Source: Alphaproteobacteria bacterium
GTDB taxonomy: Bacteria; Pseudomonadota; Alphaproteobacteria; CAAGCB01; CAG-977
Assembly: GCA_900768845.1 (NCBI GenBank)
Contig: CAAGEK010000047.1
Coordinates: 1 to 26,372 of the forward strand
Direction: 5' to 3'
Length of the DNA: 26,372 bases
Made by a program: the position numbers and the translations under genes. Shown here piece after piece: positions 14,591 through 22,479 of this stretch. The notes under the pieces are model-generated. The model saw only the letters and a list, made by a program, of their open reading frames with translations, was not told the DNA's origin and made no database searches. Each line of letters begins with the position of its first letter. Position 1 is the first letter of the stretch.

Positions 14591-16468
14591 GTGCGTTTTT
14601 TCCTGTTTTTCTGTTTGTTTCTGGCCGGTGCGGTTTCCCCCGCGCCGGCGGCGGGGGCTCCCGATTGGGTGACGACGTTCCCCAAAGAAACGGCCGCGTA
14701 TAAATTCTATGTCGGCAGGGGGACGGCTTCTTCGGAAACCGAAGCCATAGACAAAGCGTCGAAAAACGTTTACGAACAGGCGTTGAAAATGAATTTCGGC
14801 GTTCAAATGCAAATGAACGCCGAAACCTATCAAACCGAACGCGAAGCCCGCCTGACGGAACGTTTCGTCGAAGAAAGCGCGCTGGTGCGTTTTAACGATT
14901 TCGAGCAAATCGATCAATATATTAAAAAGTCGGGCGGAAAATATTCCGTGTGGGTTTTATACCGCTTTTCAAAAGACGCCATCCGAGCCGAAAAAAAACG
15001 TCTGGCGGAACTGCCGGAACAGCATAAAAAGGATCTGTCCGTCATCGGTTCGACCGACGACAGGGCGAAAGGCGTTTTGGAAATCGAAACGAAACCCGCC
15101 GACGGCGTTGACGTTTACATCGACGGCGAACGGTTCGGGCAAACGCCTTTGCGCCTGATCGGGGCGTTGGAAACAGGTACGCATCTGTTGCGTTTGGAAA
15201 GCCCTTTGTTCGACACCGTCGAAGAAGACGTCATCATCATCCCCCGAAAAACCGTCAAAGTTTCAAAAACGCTGAAAAGGGCTTTCGCCGAACTTTCCGT
15301 TTCCTCCCTGCCTAAAGGGGCGGAAGTCCGTCTGAACGGACGGCGCATAGGAAAGACGCCTTTGAAAACGAAAGCCCTGTGCGGTGAAAAAATCCAATTG
15401 TCCCTGCGTCATCCCGAAACGGAGGAAAGCATCCAGTTTCTGACGCCGGATAAAAACGACAACAGGGATTTGTATTTCGAACTGATTGAAAAACCGGCTA
15501 AATTATCCGTATTTTCCTTTCCCGAAGGGGCAAGCGTTTTGATCAACGGGGAAAAGGCCGGAGAAACGCCCCTGCGCGCCGTATCGTTGCAATCGGGCAA
15601 ACACTCCGTCCTGATCGAGAAAAAAGGTTTTGAAGACCAACGCCGCTTCGTCGTTTTAAAAGGCGGGGACACTAAAAGCGAAACCTTCACCCTGTCGCCG
15701 GAAAAGAAAAGCTCGCGCATTCGCGGCAAAACGCCCGCCGTCGCCGACCGCCACCGGAAATATGAAGAAACCCTTCCCGCAGTGCCGGCCATCCGCCTGA
15801 CCCGCCACGCATCGGCGGACGACGCGGTCAAGGCTTTGCTGAAATGGGATTTTCCTCTGGCGTTCATTCGGGCTTCCGTATCCCGACTCGACGAACACAA
15901 AAAAAATACGTTTAAATTTTTTGTGCATCTGACGTTTGACGAAGATCTTTACAAACGTTACTTCGTCGCCCGCGCTTCGGAAATTCTGACGCCCTTTTCC
16001 ACCGGAATGAAAGAGAAAAACCGTTCGGAAGAGTGTTCCTTCGATAACAAAACAGGGGCGATTTCCTGCAAAACGGATAAAATCGACGGGCACGACATGA
16101 TTTATATCAGGTCGGGAAAAACCGAACACGGTTTTTTATTCGACGAAGCCCCTTACAAGGCTTTTCAAGTCTATACGGCGACGAACTGGCCGAAAGAATA
16201 CATTGAAAACGTTTCCCCGTACAAAGTGCGCTTTGACATTTTCAACGCCGACGGACAAAAAACGTATTCGGAAGACCTGCATTTCAGCGTCAGGCGTTTC
16301 GTTTTGGAAAAAAATCAAAACATCATGTTTTCTCCGGCGTTTTATGTGCAATCCCGCGGCGGCGACGGAACACGGGAATTGTTATTGGCGACGGAATTGC
16401 AAATCGAAGGGCCGATTGACGAAGCCGTCCGGAAAGTGGCCGTAAAAATAATGGCGGACGAACAATGA
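14591..16468 (+). CDS. Secreted LPP20-like/PEGA-repeat protein
   Basis: About 625 residues. The signal peptide is clean only if translation begins at the GTG at 14591 (MRFFLFFCLFLAGAVSPAPAAGA). The longer frame from 14543 would overlap the previous gene and start with a polar stretch. The first mature part (about 25-150) begins with an LPP20-like module (APDWVTTFPK...YVGRGTASSETEAIDKASKNVYEQ). Then come three PEGA domains at about 161-230, 233-300 and 303-370, each with the x-V-x-hNG/D-GxTPL motif (VYIDGERFGQTPL, VRLNGRRIGKTPL, VLINGEKAGETPL). The C-terminal ~240 residues are beta-rich and unrecognised. PEGA domains bind surface polymers or act as envelope adaptors. It overlaps the next gene by 4 bases (ATGA), so the two are coupled. 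Confidence 0.75.
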   Translation: MRFFLFFCLFLAGAVSPAPAAGAPDWVTTFPKETAAYKFYVGRGTASSETEAIDKASKNVYEQALKMNFGVQMQMNAETYQTEREARLTERFVEESALVRFNDFEQIDQYIKKSGGKYSVWVLYRFSKDAIRAEKKRLAELPEQHKKDLSVIGSTDDRAKGVLEIETKPADGVDVYIDGERFGQTPLRLIGALETGTHLLRLESPLFDTVEEDVIIIPRKTVKVSKTLKRAFAELSVSSLPKGAEVRLNGRRIGKTPLKTKALCGEKIQLSLRHPETEESIQFLTPDKNDNRDLYFELIEKPAKLSVFSFPEGASVLINGEKAGETPLRAVSLQSGKHSVLIEKKGFEDQRRFVVLKGGDTKSETFTLSPEKKSSRIRGKTPAVADRHRKYEETLPAVPAIRLTRHASADDAVKALLKWDFPLAFIRASVSRLDEHKKNTFKFFVHLTFDEDLYKRYFVARASEILTPFSTGMKEKNRSEECSFDNKTGAISCKTDKIDGHDMIYIRSGKTEHGFLFDEAPYKAFQVYTATNWPKEYIENVSPYKVRFDIFNADGQKTYSEDLHFSVRRFVLEKNQNIMFSPAFYVQSRGGDGTRELLLATELQIEGPIDEAVRKVAVKIMADEQ

Positions 16469-17079
16469 TCGAACGTATAGCCTGTTTCCTTATCATTCCT
16501 TTGTTTTTCTGCGGATGCCAGGCCATGCACCTGCAGGAAAGGCCGCAAAAGGTGTTCATCGATTCTAACGTGACGGCGTGGGTGTACGACGGTGACAGGC
16601 GTTTGGGGGAAACGCCCTTTTTCGGAGAGATCGACCGTTCTTTCTGGACGGAAATAACGTTGCAAAAACCGGGGTATGAAACGGTCGAAGTCCCGTTGAA
16701 ACGCAGGGCGCAAAGAAAAATCAAAAATGTGTCCGATTATTCCTTACAGGGCGTGTCTTCGTACGTGACATTTTTCGGATTGCCCCTTATCACGGATTTT
16801 ACGGGAACGACGGGAGGATATTGGATTGAGTATATGCCCAATTCCTATTATGTCGAACTGGTTCCCGTCGGAGGAAAGCAGGCGTCGGCGAAAACGGTGC
16901 GCGATTTTCGCATCAAAGAATTCGCCCTGAAAAATTTTCCCCACATTGCCGCGCATAAAACCGAATATTTGGAAACGCTGGGATTTTTAACGCAACTCCC
17001 CGCAAAACGGTTGGGCGAAATGGTGAAATCCCACCCCGACGCCGTTTCGTTCACCCGCGCTTTGGCCGCCTTGCATTGA
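16465..17079 (+). CDS. PEGA-like lipoprotein
   Basis: A 204-residue lipoprotein with lipobox F-C-G-C18. Residues ~30-80 match one PEGA domain (VTAWVYDGDRRLGETPFFGEI, then ITLQKPGYETVEVPL). A hydrophobic segment follows (SYVTFFGLPLITDFTGTTGGYW), then a helical C-terminus. The start ATG overlaps the stop of the previous PEGA gene as ATGA, and the pair probably works together at the cell envelope. The specific function is unknown. Confidence 0.7.
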   Translation: MIERIACFLIIPLFFCGCQAMHLQERPQKVFIDSNVTAWVYDGDRRLGETPFFGEIDRSFWTEITLQKPGYETVEVPLKRRAQRKIKNVSDYSLQGVSSYVTFFGLPLITDFTGTTGGYWIEYMPNSYYVELVPVGGKQASAKTVRDFRIKEFALKNFPHIAAHKTEYLETLGFLTQLPAKRLGEMVKSHPDAVSFTRALAALH

Positions 17080-17101
17080 AATTCAGGCAAAGGAGAAAGA
17101 A

Positions 17102-17758
17102 ATGCCGGTTTCCGCCCGTATCGAAGATTATTTGGAAGCTTTGTTTCAATTGGAACTGACCGGCCGCCGCCTGACCGTCACGGCTTTGGCGGAAAAGTTG
17201 TCGCTCACCAAAGGAACCGTTGCGACCGCCGTAAAGAAAATGGAAGAAGCCGGTTTGGTGTCGCACGCGGCCTACGGCGACGTTTTCCTGACCGGAGAAG
17301 GACGGAAAATCGGATGGAACGTTTTGATGAAACACGAGGGGCTGACCGATTTTTTTTATAAAATTCTGGGCATCGATCCGAAAACGTCCGAAGACATCGC
17401 CTGTATGATCGAGCATTCTTTGGACGGCAGGGCGGCGCAACGTTTTTTCAACCTGATCGATTATTTGCACGAAGCGGATTTGTCGGAACAATCATGGATG
17501 AAAGAACTTTCCGCCGCTTTGGACACACCCCAAACGTTGCCGCGTCCCCTGACGTTGTGGCAGGGCGGGCGGGCGAAGGTCTGCCGCTTGACCGGAACGG
17601 CGGAAATCACGGACAGGCTGGCTCAATCGGGCATAAAAAACGGAAAGGAAATCCGCGGCCTTTCTTTTGACGGGGAAAATAAAAAATTCCTTATGGAAAC
17701 GGATGAAAAAACCGTAGAAATCGATTTTTCCGATGCGGCGACCGTTTGGGTTTGTTAA
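17102..17758 (+). CDS. DtxR/MntR-family metalloregulator with C-terminal FeoA-like domain
   Basis: A 218-residue metal-dependent repressor. A winged HTH (about 1-70: SARIEDYLEALFQLE, TVTALAEKLSLTKGTVATAVKKMEEAGLV) is followed by a dimerisation/metal domain (71-140) and an SH3-like FeoA domain (about 150-218). Likely ligands are D9, E12, H78, C101, E104 and H105: the first two match MntR, while the Cys matches DtxR. The metal, Mn or Fe, cannot be decided. It starts after AAAGGAGA, 22 bases after the PEGA lipoprotein gene, and may be read from the same transcript. Its targets are not evident in the window. Confidence 0.85.
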   Translation: MPVSARIEDYLEALFQLELTGRRLTVTALAEKLSLTKGTVATAVKKMEEAGLVSHAAYGDVFLTGEGRKIGWNVLMKHEGLTDFFYKILGIDPKTSEDIACMIEHSLDGRAAQRFFNLIDYLHEADLSEQSWMKELSAALDTPQTLPRPLTLWQGGRAKVCRLTGTAEITDRLAQSGIKNGKEIRGLSFDGENKKFLMETDEKTVEIDFSDAATVWVC

Positions 17759-17793
17759 ACAAAACGTCCTTTTTGCAGGATGAAAAAATCCGC

Positions 17794-17824
17794 TTGACTT
17801 AGAGTCCGCTCTAAAAACTATCCT
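17794..17824 (+). promoter_or_regulatory. MerR-type promoter with 19-bp spacer (copy 1)
   Basis: TTGACT (-35, 17794-17799), a 19-base spacer and TATCCT (-10, 17819-17824). The spacer region holds the palindrome TTAGAG-TCCG-CTCTAA (17799-17814). An over-long spacer with a centred palindrome is the hallmark of promoters activated by MerR-family regulators, which twist the DNA to align the boxes. The same 22-base block recurs at 19759-19780. The regulator gene is not in the window. Confidence 0.8.
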
Positions 17825-17859
17825 GTTTGAAAATTCGACAGAAACGGGAGTTTTTAAAC

Positions 17860-19059
17860 ATGAACAGACGGGAATTTATGAAAACGGCGGTATCGGCCGC
17901 CGCCTGCCTTCCGCTGACGCGCTTCAAAGCGGCGGCGGACAACCTGCCTACGGAAATGACATACAGAAATCTGGGCGCGACGGGACTGTCTGTCAGCGCA
18001 ATAGCATTGGGTATTGAGGGTTTTAAAACGGCTTCCCTTCCTCATACGAAAGAAATGATTGAGTTCGCCGCCCGAAACGGCGTGAATTTCATTGACGTAT
18101 GCCTGTCCGATCCGGAATTGCTTTCAAATCTTTCCCGTGCCATGGGAAACGGACGGAACCGTTTCATCATACAGGGGCACGTCTGTTCCGTTTGGGAAAA
18201 CGGACAATACCGCCGCACAAGGAACTTTACGGCGGCGAAGAAAGCCTTTGAATGGATGCTGGAAGCTTTCGGCGGACACATCGAAATCGGAATGATTCAT
18301 TATATTGATGACGAAAACGATTTCGACGCTGTTTTCAACGGAAAAATCATCGAGTATGTCAAAGAATTAAAATCGTCGGGAAAAATCAAAGCGGCGGGTT
18401 TGAGCACCCATAATCCGGAAATCGGGAAAAAAGCGGCGCAATCCGGACTGATCGACGTTATTATGTTTTCCGTAAACACCGGATACGACCTGTCGCCTGA
18501 CGGCAACCGCATCGTTTACAATCGCGAACGGCAGGATTTCTACGAACTTTGCGCACGGAAAAATATCGGGTTGGACGTTATGAAACCTTACGGAGGAGGC
18601 AACCTGCTCAACGCGGACTTGTCCCCTTTCGGCAAAGCGTTCACTCCGGTTCAGGCTTTAAATTACGCGTTGACCCGTCCGGCCGTGGCCGCCGTTATGG
18701 TCGGATGCCGCTCGGTTGAAGAATTACAGGCGGCTTTGGCGTGGAACGGTGCAACCGCGGCTGAAAAGGACTACACCCTCGCCTTTGAAGGATTGGATGC
18801 AAAATCGTGGAACGGACATTGCCTGTATTGCGGGCATTGCGCCCCTTGCCCGAAGGAAATCAATATTGCCGACGTCAACAAATACTTAAATCTGGCTTTG
18901 GCGCAAAACAGTGTTCCGCCGACCGTCCGCAATCATTACGAATTGCTGTCCCGCCATGCTTCGGATTGCATTCAGTGCGGCGTTTGCGAAACACGCTGTC
19001 CTTTTCAAGTTGCCGTGCGTGACAAAATGAAACAAGCCGCCGCGGTTTTCGGAATGTAA
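17860..19059 (+). CDS. Exported aldo/keto reductase-like protein with two [4Fe-4S] motifs; catalytic residues degenerate
   Basis: A 399-residue protein with a twin-arginine signal (NRREFMKTA then a hydrophobic stretch), an aldo/keto reductase (AKR) barrel and a C-terminal ferredoxin-like part with C-LY-C-GH-C-AP-CP and C-IQ-C-GV-C-ETR-CP. The AKR Asp (D79, FIDV) and His (H147, MIHYI) are present. The Tyr expected about five residues after D79 is missing (VCLSDPE), and the Lys expected in the FTVASK-like strand is replaced (FIIQGHV). It may therefore not be a normal reductase, and could be an electron-transfer or binding variant. I start at the ATG at 17860, after ACGGGAG and beyond the promoter; the TTG at 17827 would lack a proper signal. 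First gene of the MerR-type unit 1, followed after 18 bases by a flavoprotein gene. Confidence 0.85.
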   Translation: MNRREFMKTAVSAAACLPLTRFKAAADNLPTEMTYRNLGATGLSVSAIALGIEGFKTASLPHTKEMIEFAARNGVNFIDVCLSDPELLSNLSRAMGNGRNRFIIQGHVCSVWENGQYRRTRNFTAAKKAFEWMLEAFGGHIEIGMIHYIDDENDFDAVFNGKIIEYVKELKSSGKIKAAGLSTHNPEIGKKAAQSGLIDVIMFSVNTGYDLSPDGNRIVYNRERQDFYELCARKNIGLDVMKPYGGGNLLNADLSPFGKAFTPVQALNYALTRPAVAAVMVGCRSVEELQAALAWNGATAAEKDYTLAFEGLDAKSWNGHCLYCGHCAPCPKEINIADVNKYLNLALAQNSVPPTVRNHYELLSRHASDCIQCGVCETRCPFQVAVRDKMKQAAAVFGM

Positions 19060-19077
19060 ATTTTTAAGAGGTGCAAT

Positions 19078-19734
19078 ATGGACAGACGGGAATTTATGAA
19101 AAACACTTTGGCTGCCGCGGCCGTTGTTTTGGGCTCAAATACAACGGCGAAAGCGTCCCTGTTTGAAAAAACGGAAAACGCAACGGAAAATAAAAAAGGG
19201 AAAATACTGGTTTTGACGGGCAGTCCGCGCAAAGGGGGAAATTCTTCCATTCTGGCGGATTACTTCATTAAAGGCGCGCAAGAAGCCGGACATGAAACCA
19301 AGCGTTTCGACGCGGCGTTCAAATCCGTTCATCCCTGTATCGGATGCAACCGTTGCGGAATGGACGGCCCCTGCATTTTCAAAGACGATTTTGAATTTGT
19401 CCGCAATAACATTATCGATGCGGACGCCGTCGTCTTTGCAACACCGATGTACTATTTCGGAATTTCCGCCCAACTCAAAACCGTCATCGACCGTTTCTAC
19501 GCCATCAACGGCAAAATACACGTTCCCAAAAAAGCCGTTTTACTCATGACGTACGCCAATACCGCCGCATCCGAAGCCGTTCCCATCGAATCGCACTACG
19601 ACGTTTTGTTGCGTTATCTGGGATGGAGCGATGCGGGGCGGGTCATCGCTTCGGGAGTTTGGCCGGTCGGAGCCGTCAACCGCACAAAATATCCCGAACA
19701 GGCGTATGAAATCGGAAAAAATATGCGTTTTTAA
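19078..19734 (+). CDS. Exported NAD(P)H-dependent FMN reductase / iron-sulfur flavoprotein-like
   Basis: A 218-residue flavodoxin-fold protein. The N-terminus DRREFMKNTLAAAAVVL is a Tat-type signal. The mature part opens with KILVLTGSPRKGGNSS, the FMN phosphate loop of the NADPH-dependent FMN reductase family. CIGCNRCGMDGPC is a Cys cluster as in iron-sulfur flavoproteins. FATPMYYFGISAQLKTVIDRFY is the standard flavin-contact strand. Ribosome-binding site AAGAGG precedes the ATG, 18 bases after the AKR-like gene, so they form one operon and are likely redox partners. Confidence 0.85.
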   Translation: MDRREFMKNTLAAAAVVLGSNTTAKASLFEKTENATENKKGKILVLTGSPRKGGNSSILADYFIKGAQEAGHETKRFDAAFKSVHPCIGCNRCGMDGPCIFKDDFEFVRNNIIDADAVVFATPMYYFGISAQLKTVIDRFYAINGKIHVPKKAVLLMTYANTAASEAVPIESHYDVLLRYLGWSDAGRVIASGVWPVGAVNRTKYPEQAYEIGKNMRF

Positions 19735-19759
19735 AAAATTCGGGCTTTGAAAAAAACGC

Positions 19760-19790
19760 TTGACTTAGAGTCCGCTCTAACCGCTAGGCT
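19760..19790 (+). promoter_or_regulatory. MerR-type promoter with 19-bp spacer (copy 2)
   Basis: TTGACT (19760-19765), 19-base spacer, TAGGCT (19785-19790). The palindrome TTAGAG-TCCG-CTCTAA (19765-19780) is identical to that at 17799-17814, including the asymmetric centre. The -10 differs, so strength may differ. It drives the second AKR/flavodoxin unit. Confidence 0.78.
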
Positions 19791-19824
19791 TTTTGAAAAT
19801 TCAGCATTTATCGGAGAAATTCCC

Positions 19825-21060
19825 ATGAACAGACGCGATTTTTTGATGAATTCGTTAGCCGTATTCGCGCTTTCCGCCCTGCCGAAACTGACCTTTGCGG
19901 AAAAAATCAAAGTATCGGACGAAGTCAAATCCCGCATCAATCCGGCAAACAAACTGGGGTTCGGCTTTATGCGCCTGCCGTTAAAAAATCCGGCAGACCA
20001 GACTTCCATCAATTACGAAGAGCTGAACAAAATGGTGGATGATTTTTTGGCCGCGGGATTTACTTATTTCGATACGGCATGGATGTATATGGGCTATGAA
20101 AGCGAAATCGCCCTTAGGGAATCCTTGGTCAAACGCCATCCCCGAAACAAATTCACCGTAGCCAGCAAGTTGCCCGCCGGTTATCTGAAAAGCGCGGAAG
20201 AACGGGAAATAATTTTTAATAAACAGCTGGAAAAAACGGGGCTTGATTATTTCGATTACTATCTGGTGCATAACGTCAACGCCTCAACCATGCCGAACGT
20301 AAAGAAATACGATTGTTTCAAATTCATCGCCGACAAGAAAAAGGAAGGCAAAATCAAACACATCGGATTTTCTTTTCACGATTCTCCCGAATTGCTGGAA
20401 GAAGTGTTAAAAGAGCATCCCGAAGTCGAATTTGTCCAATTGCAAATCAATTACATCGACTGGGACAATGCCGGCATCCAATCGCGCAAATGCTATGAAA
20501 TCGCCCAAAAATACAATAAGCCGGTCATCGTTATGGAACCCGTCAAAGGCGGCACACTGGCAAAAGTACCCCCCGCCGTTGAAAAGATTTTCAAAGATGC
20601 AAACCCCGATATGTCCGTCGCATCATGGGCAATCCGCTATGCCGCAAGTCTTGACGGCGTTATGATGGTTTTGAGCGGTATGTCAACCTTGGAACAGGTA
20701 AAGGACAATACCGCTTACATGCACGATTTCAAACCGTTGAACGACAAAGAAATGCAGATTATTGAAGACGCCGTCAGAACGTTGCACGCTTCCGTGACGA
20801 TACCGTGTACGGCCTGCAAATACTGTGTGGAGTTCTGCCCGATGAAAATCGCCATTCCCGATTATTTCGCCTTGTACAACGCCGAAAAGCAAGAAGTGGA
20901 CAAACCCTTTACGGCTCAACAGGTTTACTACAACAATCTGACGAAAACGCACGGCAAGGCTTCTGCCTGCATCGGGTGCCGGTTGTGTGAACGGCACTGT
21001 CCGCAACATATCGAAATCAGCCGATGGATGAAGGAAGTCGCCAAAACGTTTGAAGGATAA
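19825..21060 (+). CDS. Exported aldo/keto reductase with C-terminal two-[4Fe-4S] ferredoxin domain
   Basis: A 411-residue protein with a twin-arginine signal (MNRRDFLMNSLAVFALSALP), an AKR barrel and a ferredoxin-like tail (CTACKYCVEFCP and CIGCRLCERHCP). The complete catalytic tetrad is visible: D83 and Y88 (FDTAWMY), K115 (FTVASK) and H149 (LVHN). That contrasts with its degenerate paralogue at 17860. I start at the ATG at 19825, after CGGAGA. The frame extends to a TTG at 19747, but this lies upstream of the promoter, so it is not used. It is followed after 11 bases by an exported flavodoxin. Confidence 0.88.
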   Translation: MNRRDFLMNSLAVFALSALPKLTFAEKIKVSDEVKSRINPANKLGFGFMRLPLKNPADQTSINYEELNKMVDDFLAAGFTYFDTAWMYMGYESEIALRESLVKRHPRNKFTVASKLPAGYLKSAEEREIIFNKQLEKTGLDYFDYYLVHNVNASTMPNVKKYDCFKFIADKKKEGKIKHIGFSFHDSPELLEEVLKEHPEVEFVQLQINYIDWDNAGIQSRKCYEIAQKYNKPVIVMEPVKGGTLAKVPPAVEKIFKDANPDMSVASWAIRYAASLDGVMMVLSGMSTLEQVKDNTAYMHDFKPLNDKEMQIIEDAVRTLHASVTIPCTACKYCVEFCPMKIAIPDYFALYNAEKQEVDKPFTAQQVYYNNLTKTHGKASACIGCRLCERHCPQHIEISRWMKEVAKTFEG

Positions 21061-21071
21061 AAGGAGAAGGA

Positions 21072-21635
21072 ATGAAAAAGCTTTTATTGTTTTTTACAAG
21101 CGTCGTCTGCGTTCTGGCTTTTATGTCCTCGAATGCTCCGGCAGAGGAAGGAAAAGGAATGAAACCTAAAGTTCTGATTGCTTATTATTCATGGTCGGGC
21201 AATACCAAAACCGTGGCCGAAGCGATTCGGAAACAAACCGGCGGCGACATTTTTGAAATCCGGACGGTTCAAAAATATCCCGAAGCCTATCGTGCAACCA
21301 CAGAACAGGCCAAAAAGGAAATAAGCGAGGGCTTCCGTCCCGAACTGTCGGCTTTGGTTGAAAATATGCAGGAATACGATACCGTTTTCATCGGATCGCC
21401 GAATTGGTGGGGAACCGTCGCTCCCGCCGTCAGCTCTTTTTTGGAAAAACACGACTTGAGGGGAAAGAAAATCGTTCCCGTCATCACGCACGGCGGCGGC
21501 GGAGTTCAAAACACCGTCAGAGATTTAAGCACGCAATGCAAAGGATGCGAAGTCAGCCCGAATGCGTGGGTCGGATACGGGAACACGACTTCCGGCGTTT
21601 CCGAATGGCTCGCACGGCTGGGCTTTTCAGAATAA
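21072..21635 (+). CDS. Exported flavodoxin
   Basis: A 187-residue protein with a Sec-type signal (MKKLLLFFTSVVCVLAFMSSNAPA) and a flavodoxin domain. The FMN phosphate loop is AYYSWSGNTKTVAEAI. VFIGSPNWWGTVAPAVSSFLEKHDLRGKKI and VITHGGGG are the aromatic and ribityl contacts of flavodoxin-4-type proteins. A ribosome-binding site AAGGAGAAGG precedes the ATG, 11 bases after the AKR gene. Probable electron carrier for that enzyme in the envelope; the specific reaction is unknown. Confidence 0.87.
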   Translation: MKKLLLFFTSVVCVLAFMSSNAPAEEGKGMKPKVLIAYYSWSGNTKTVAEAIRKQTGGDIFEIRTVQKYPEAYRATTEQAKKEISEGFRPELSALVENMQEYDTVFIGSPNWWGTVAPAVSSFLEKHDLRGKKIVPVITHGGGGVQNTVRDLSTQCKGCEVSPNAWVGYGNTTSGVSEWLARLGFSE

Positions 21636-21645
21636 CGGTTCGTCC

Positions 21646-21692
21646 GAAAAACTACGGAGCGGCGGAGCTGTTTCGCCGCTCTTTCATTTTGT
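21646..21692. terminator. Bidirectional terminator between flavodoxin and mlaC-like gene
   Basis: GAGCGGCG (21657-21664) and CGCCGCTC (21674-21681) form an 8-bp stem with a 9-base loop. On the plus strand TTTCATTTTG follows; on the minus strand a TTTTT run (complement of 21646-21650) follows soon after. The stem lies within the last codons of the mlaC-like gene. Confidence 0.6.
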
Positions 21693-22359
21693 TCATTCTG
21701 TCCATCGTTTCGGCGTTCGTGATTTTCGTTTGAACGGTTTTTTCCATATCGGCAATCATTTTGTCGGGAGAATAGTCACTGCCGACAAACATCCGTTCGA
21801 GTTTTCCCCTCAAAAACAGCAAAACGCTTTTTCCCGCCAGCTGGAAATCGCGGATGTAATAGCCGTCGCCCGTTTTTCGCAAAGCGAACACCAGTTCGAT
21901 TCCGCTATCGACATTCTGCGAAGACGTCCCCGTGATTTCGTTTTGCAATTCTCCCGTATCGCCCGACCATCCGACGACGGTTTTCACCAAAACGTCCTTG
22001 CCTGAAGGCACTGCGTCGCCGATCGTAAAAGAAACGGAATCCAGCGGCAAACGCGAAGACGCATACGTCACCACGAAATATTTCAGGAACAAATCGGAAT
22101 AATGCGCTTTCTGCTCGTCGGAAAATTCAATCCAGTACCGTCCCAAAGCCAGACGCGCCAGCTCTTTTGCGTTAAACACATTGTCAGCCAAACGCAACGT
22201 ATTTGAAAACCGCTTTGTCGCTTCGGGTTCGGCCAAAACCTTCAAAAGCTCCGTCCCTCTGACATTCAGCCATTCCTGCGGCGATACGGACTGAGCCTGC
22301 GCGCAAACGGAATGCAACCAAAACAACGGAACGAATAAAAACAACAGCCTGATACGCAT
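21652..22359 (-). CDS. MlaC-like periplasmic phospholipid-binding protein
   Basis: A 235-residue exported protein with signal MRIRLLFLFVPLFWLHSVCAQAQ. The Ttg2/MlaC pattern is visible: LARLALGRYWIEFSDEQKAHYSDLFLKYFVVTYASSRL, VLVKTVVGW, VFALRKTGDGYYIRDFQLAGKSVL. MlaC carries phospholipids between MlaA and the MlaFEDB transporter. No other mla gene is in the window. It is convergent with the flavodoxin gene and shares a hairpin at its 3' end. Confidence 0.8.
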   Translation of the reverse strand: MRIRLLFLFVPLFWLHSVCAQAQSVSPQEWLNVRGTELLKVLAEPEATKRFSNTLRLADNVFNAKELARLALGRYWIEFSDEQKAHYSDLFLKYFVVTYASSRLPLDSVSFTIGDAVPSGKDVLVKTVVGWSGDTGELQNEITGTSSQNVDSGIELVFALRKTGDGYYIRDFQLAGKSVLLFLRGKLERMFVGSDYSPDKMIADMEKTVQTKITNAETMDRMNKMKERRNSSAAP

Positions 22360-22402
22360 TTTTCCCTTCCCGAAAAAATGAATTATATAACTAAAATATC
22401 AG

Positions 22403-22421
22403 AATAATGATAATCACGGTA
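22403..22421. promoter_or_regulatory. Possible Fur-box-like site between divergent mlaC-like and aapJ-like genes
   Basis: The stretch AATAATGATAATCA within 22403-22416 matches most of the E. coli 19-base Fur consensus (14 of 19 aligned positions for the whole site). The region is very AT-rich, so chance is not excluded, and Fur-type sites in alphaproteobacteria often differ. Several TATA-like -10 boxes occur on both strands around it. Confidence 0.25.
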
Positions 22422-22479
22422 CACTCTTTTTCATAATTCGGTTATATTGAATGAAACTTTGCCGAAACGGAACGCAACA

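Noticed and set aside
19747..19824. Upstream TTG start for the second aldo/keto reductase
   Set aside because: It precedes the -35 box of the MerR-type promoter, so it would not be on that transcript.
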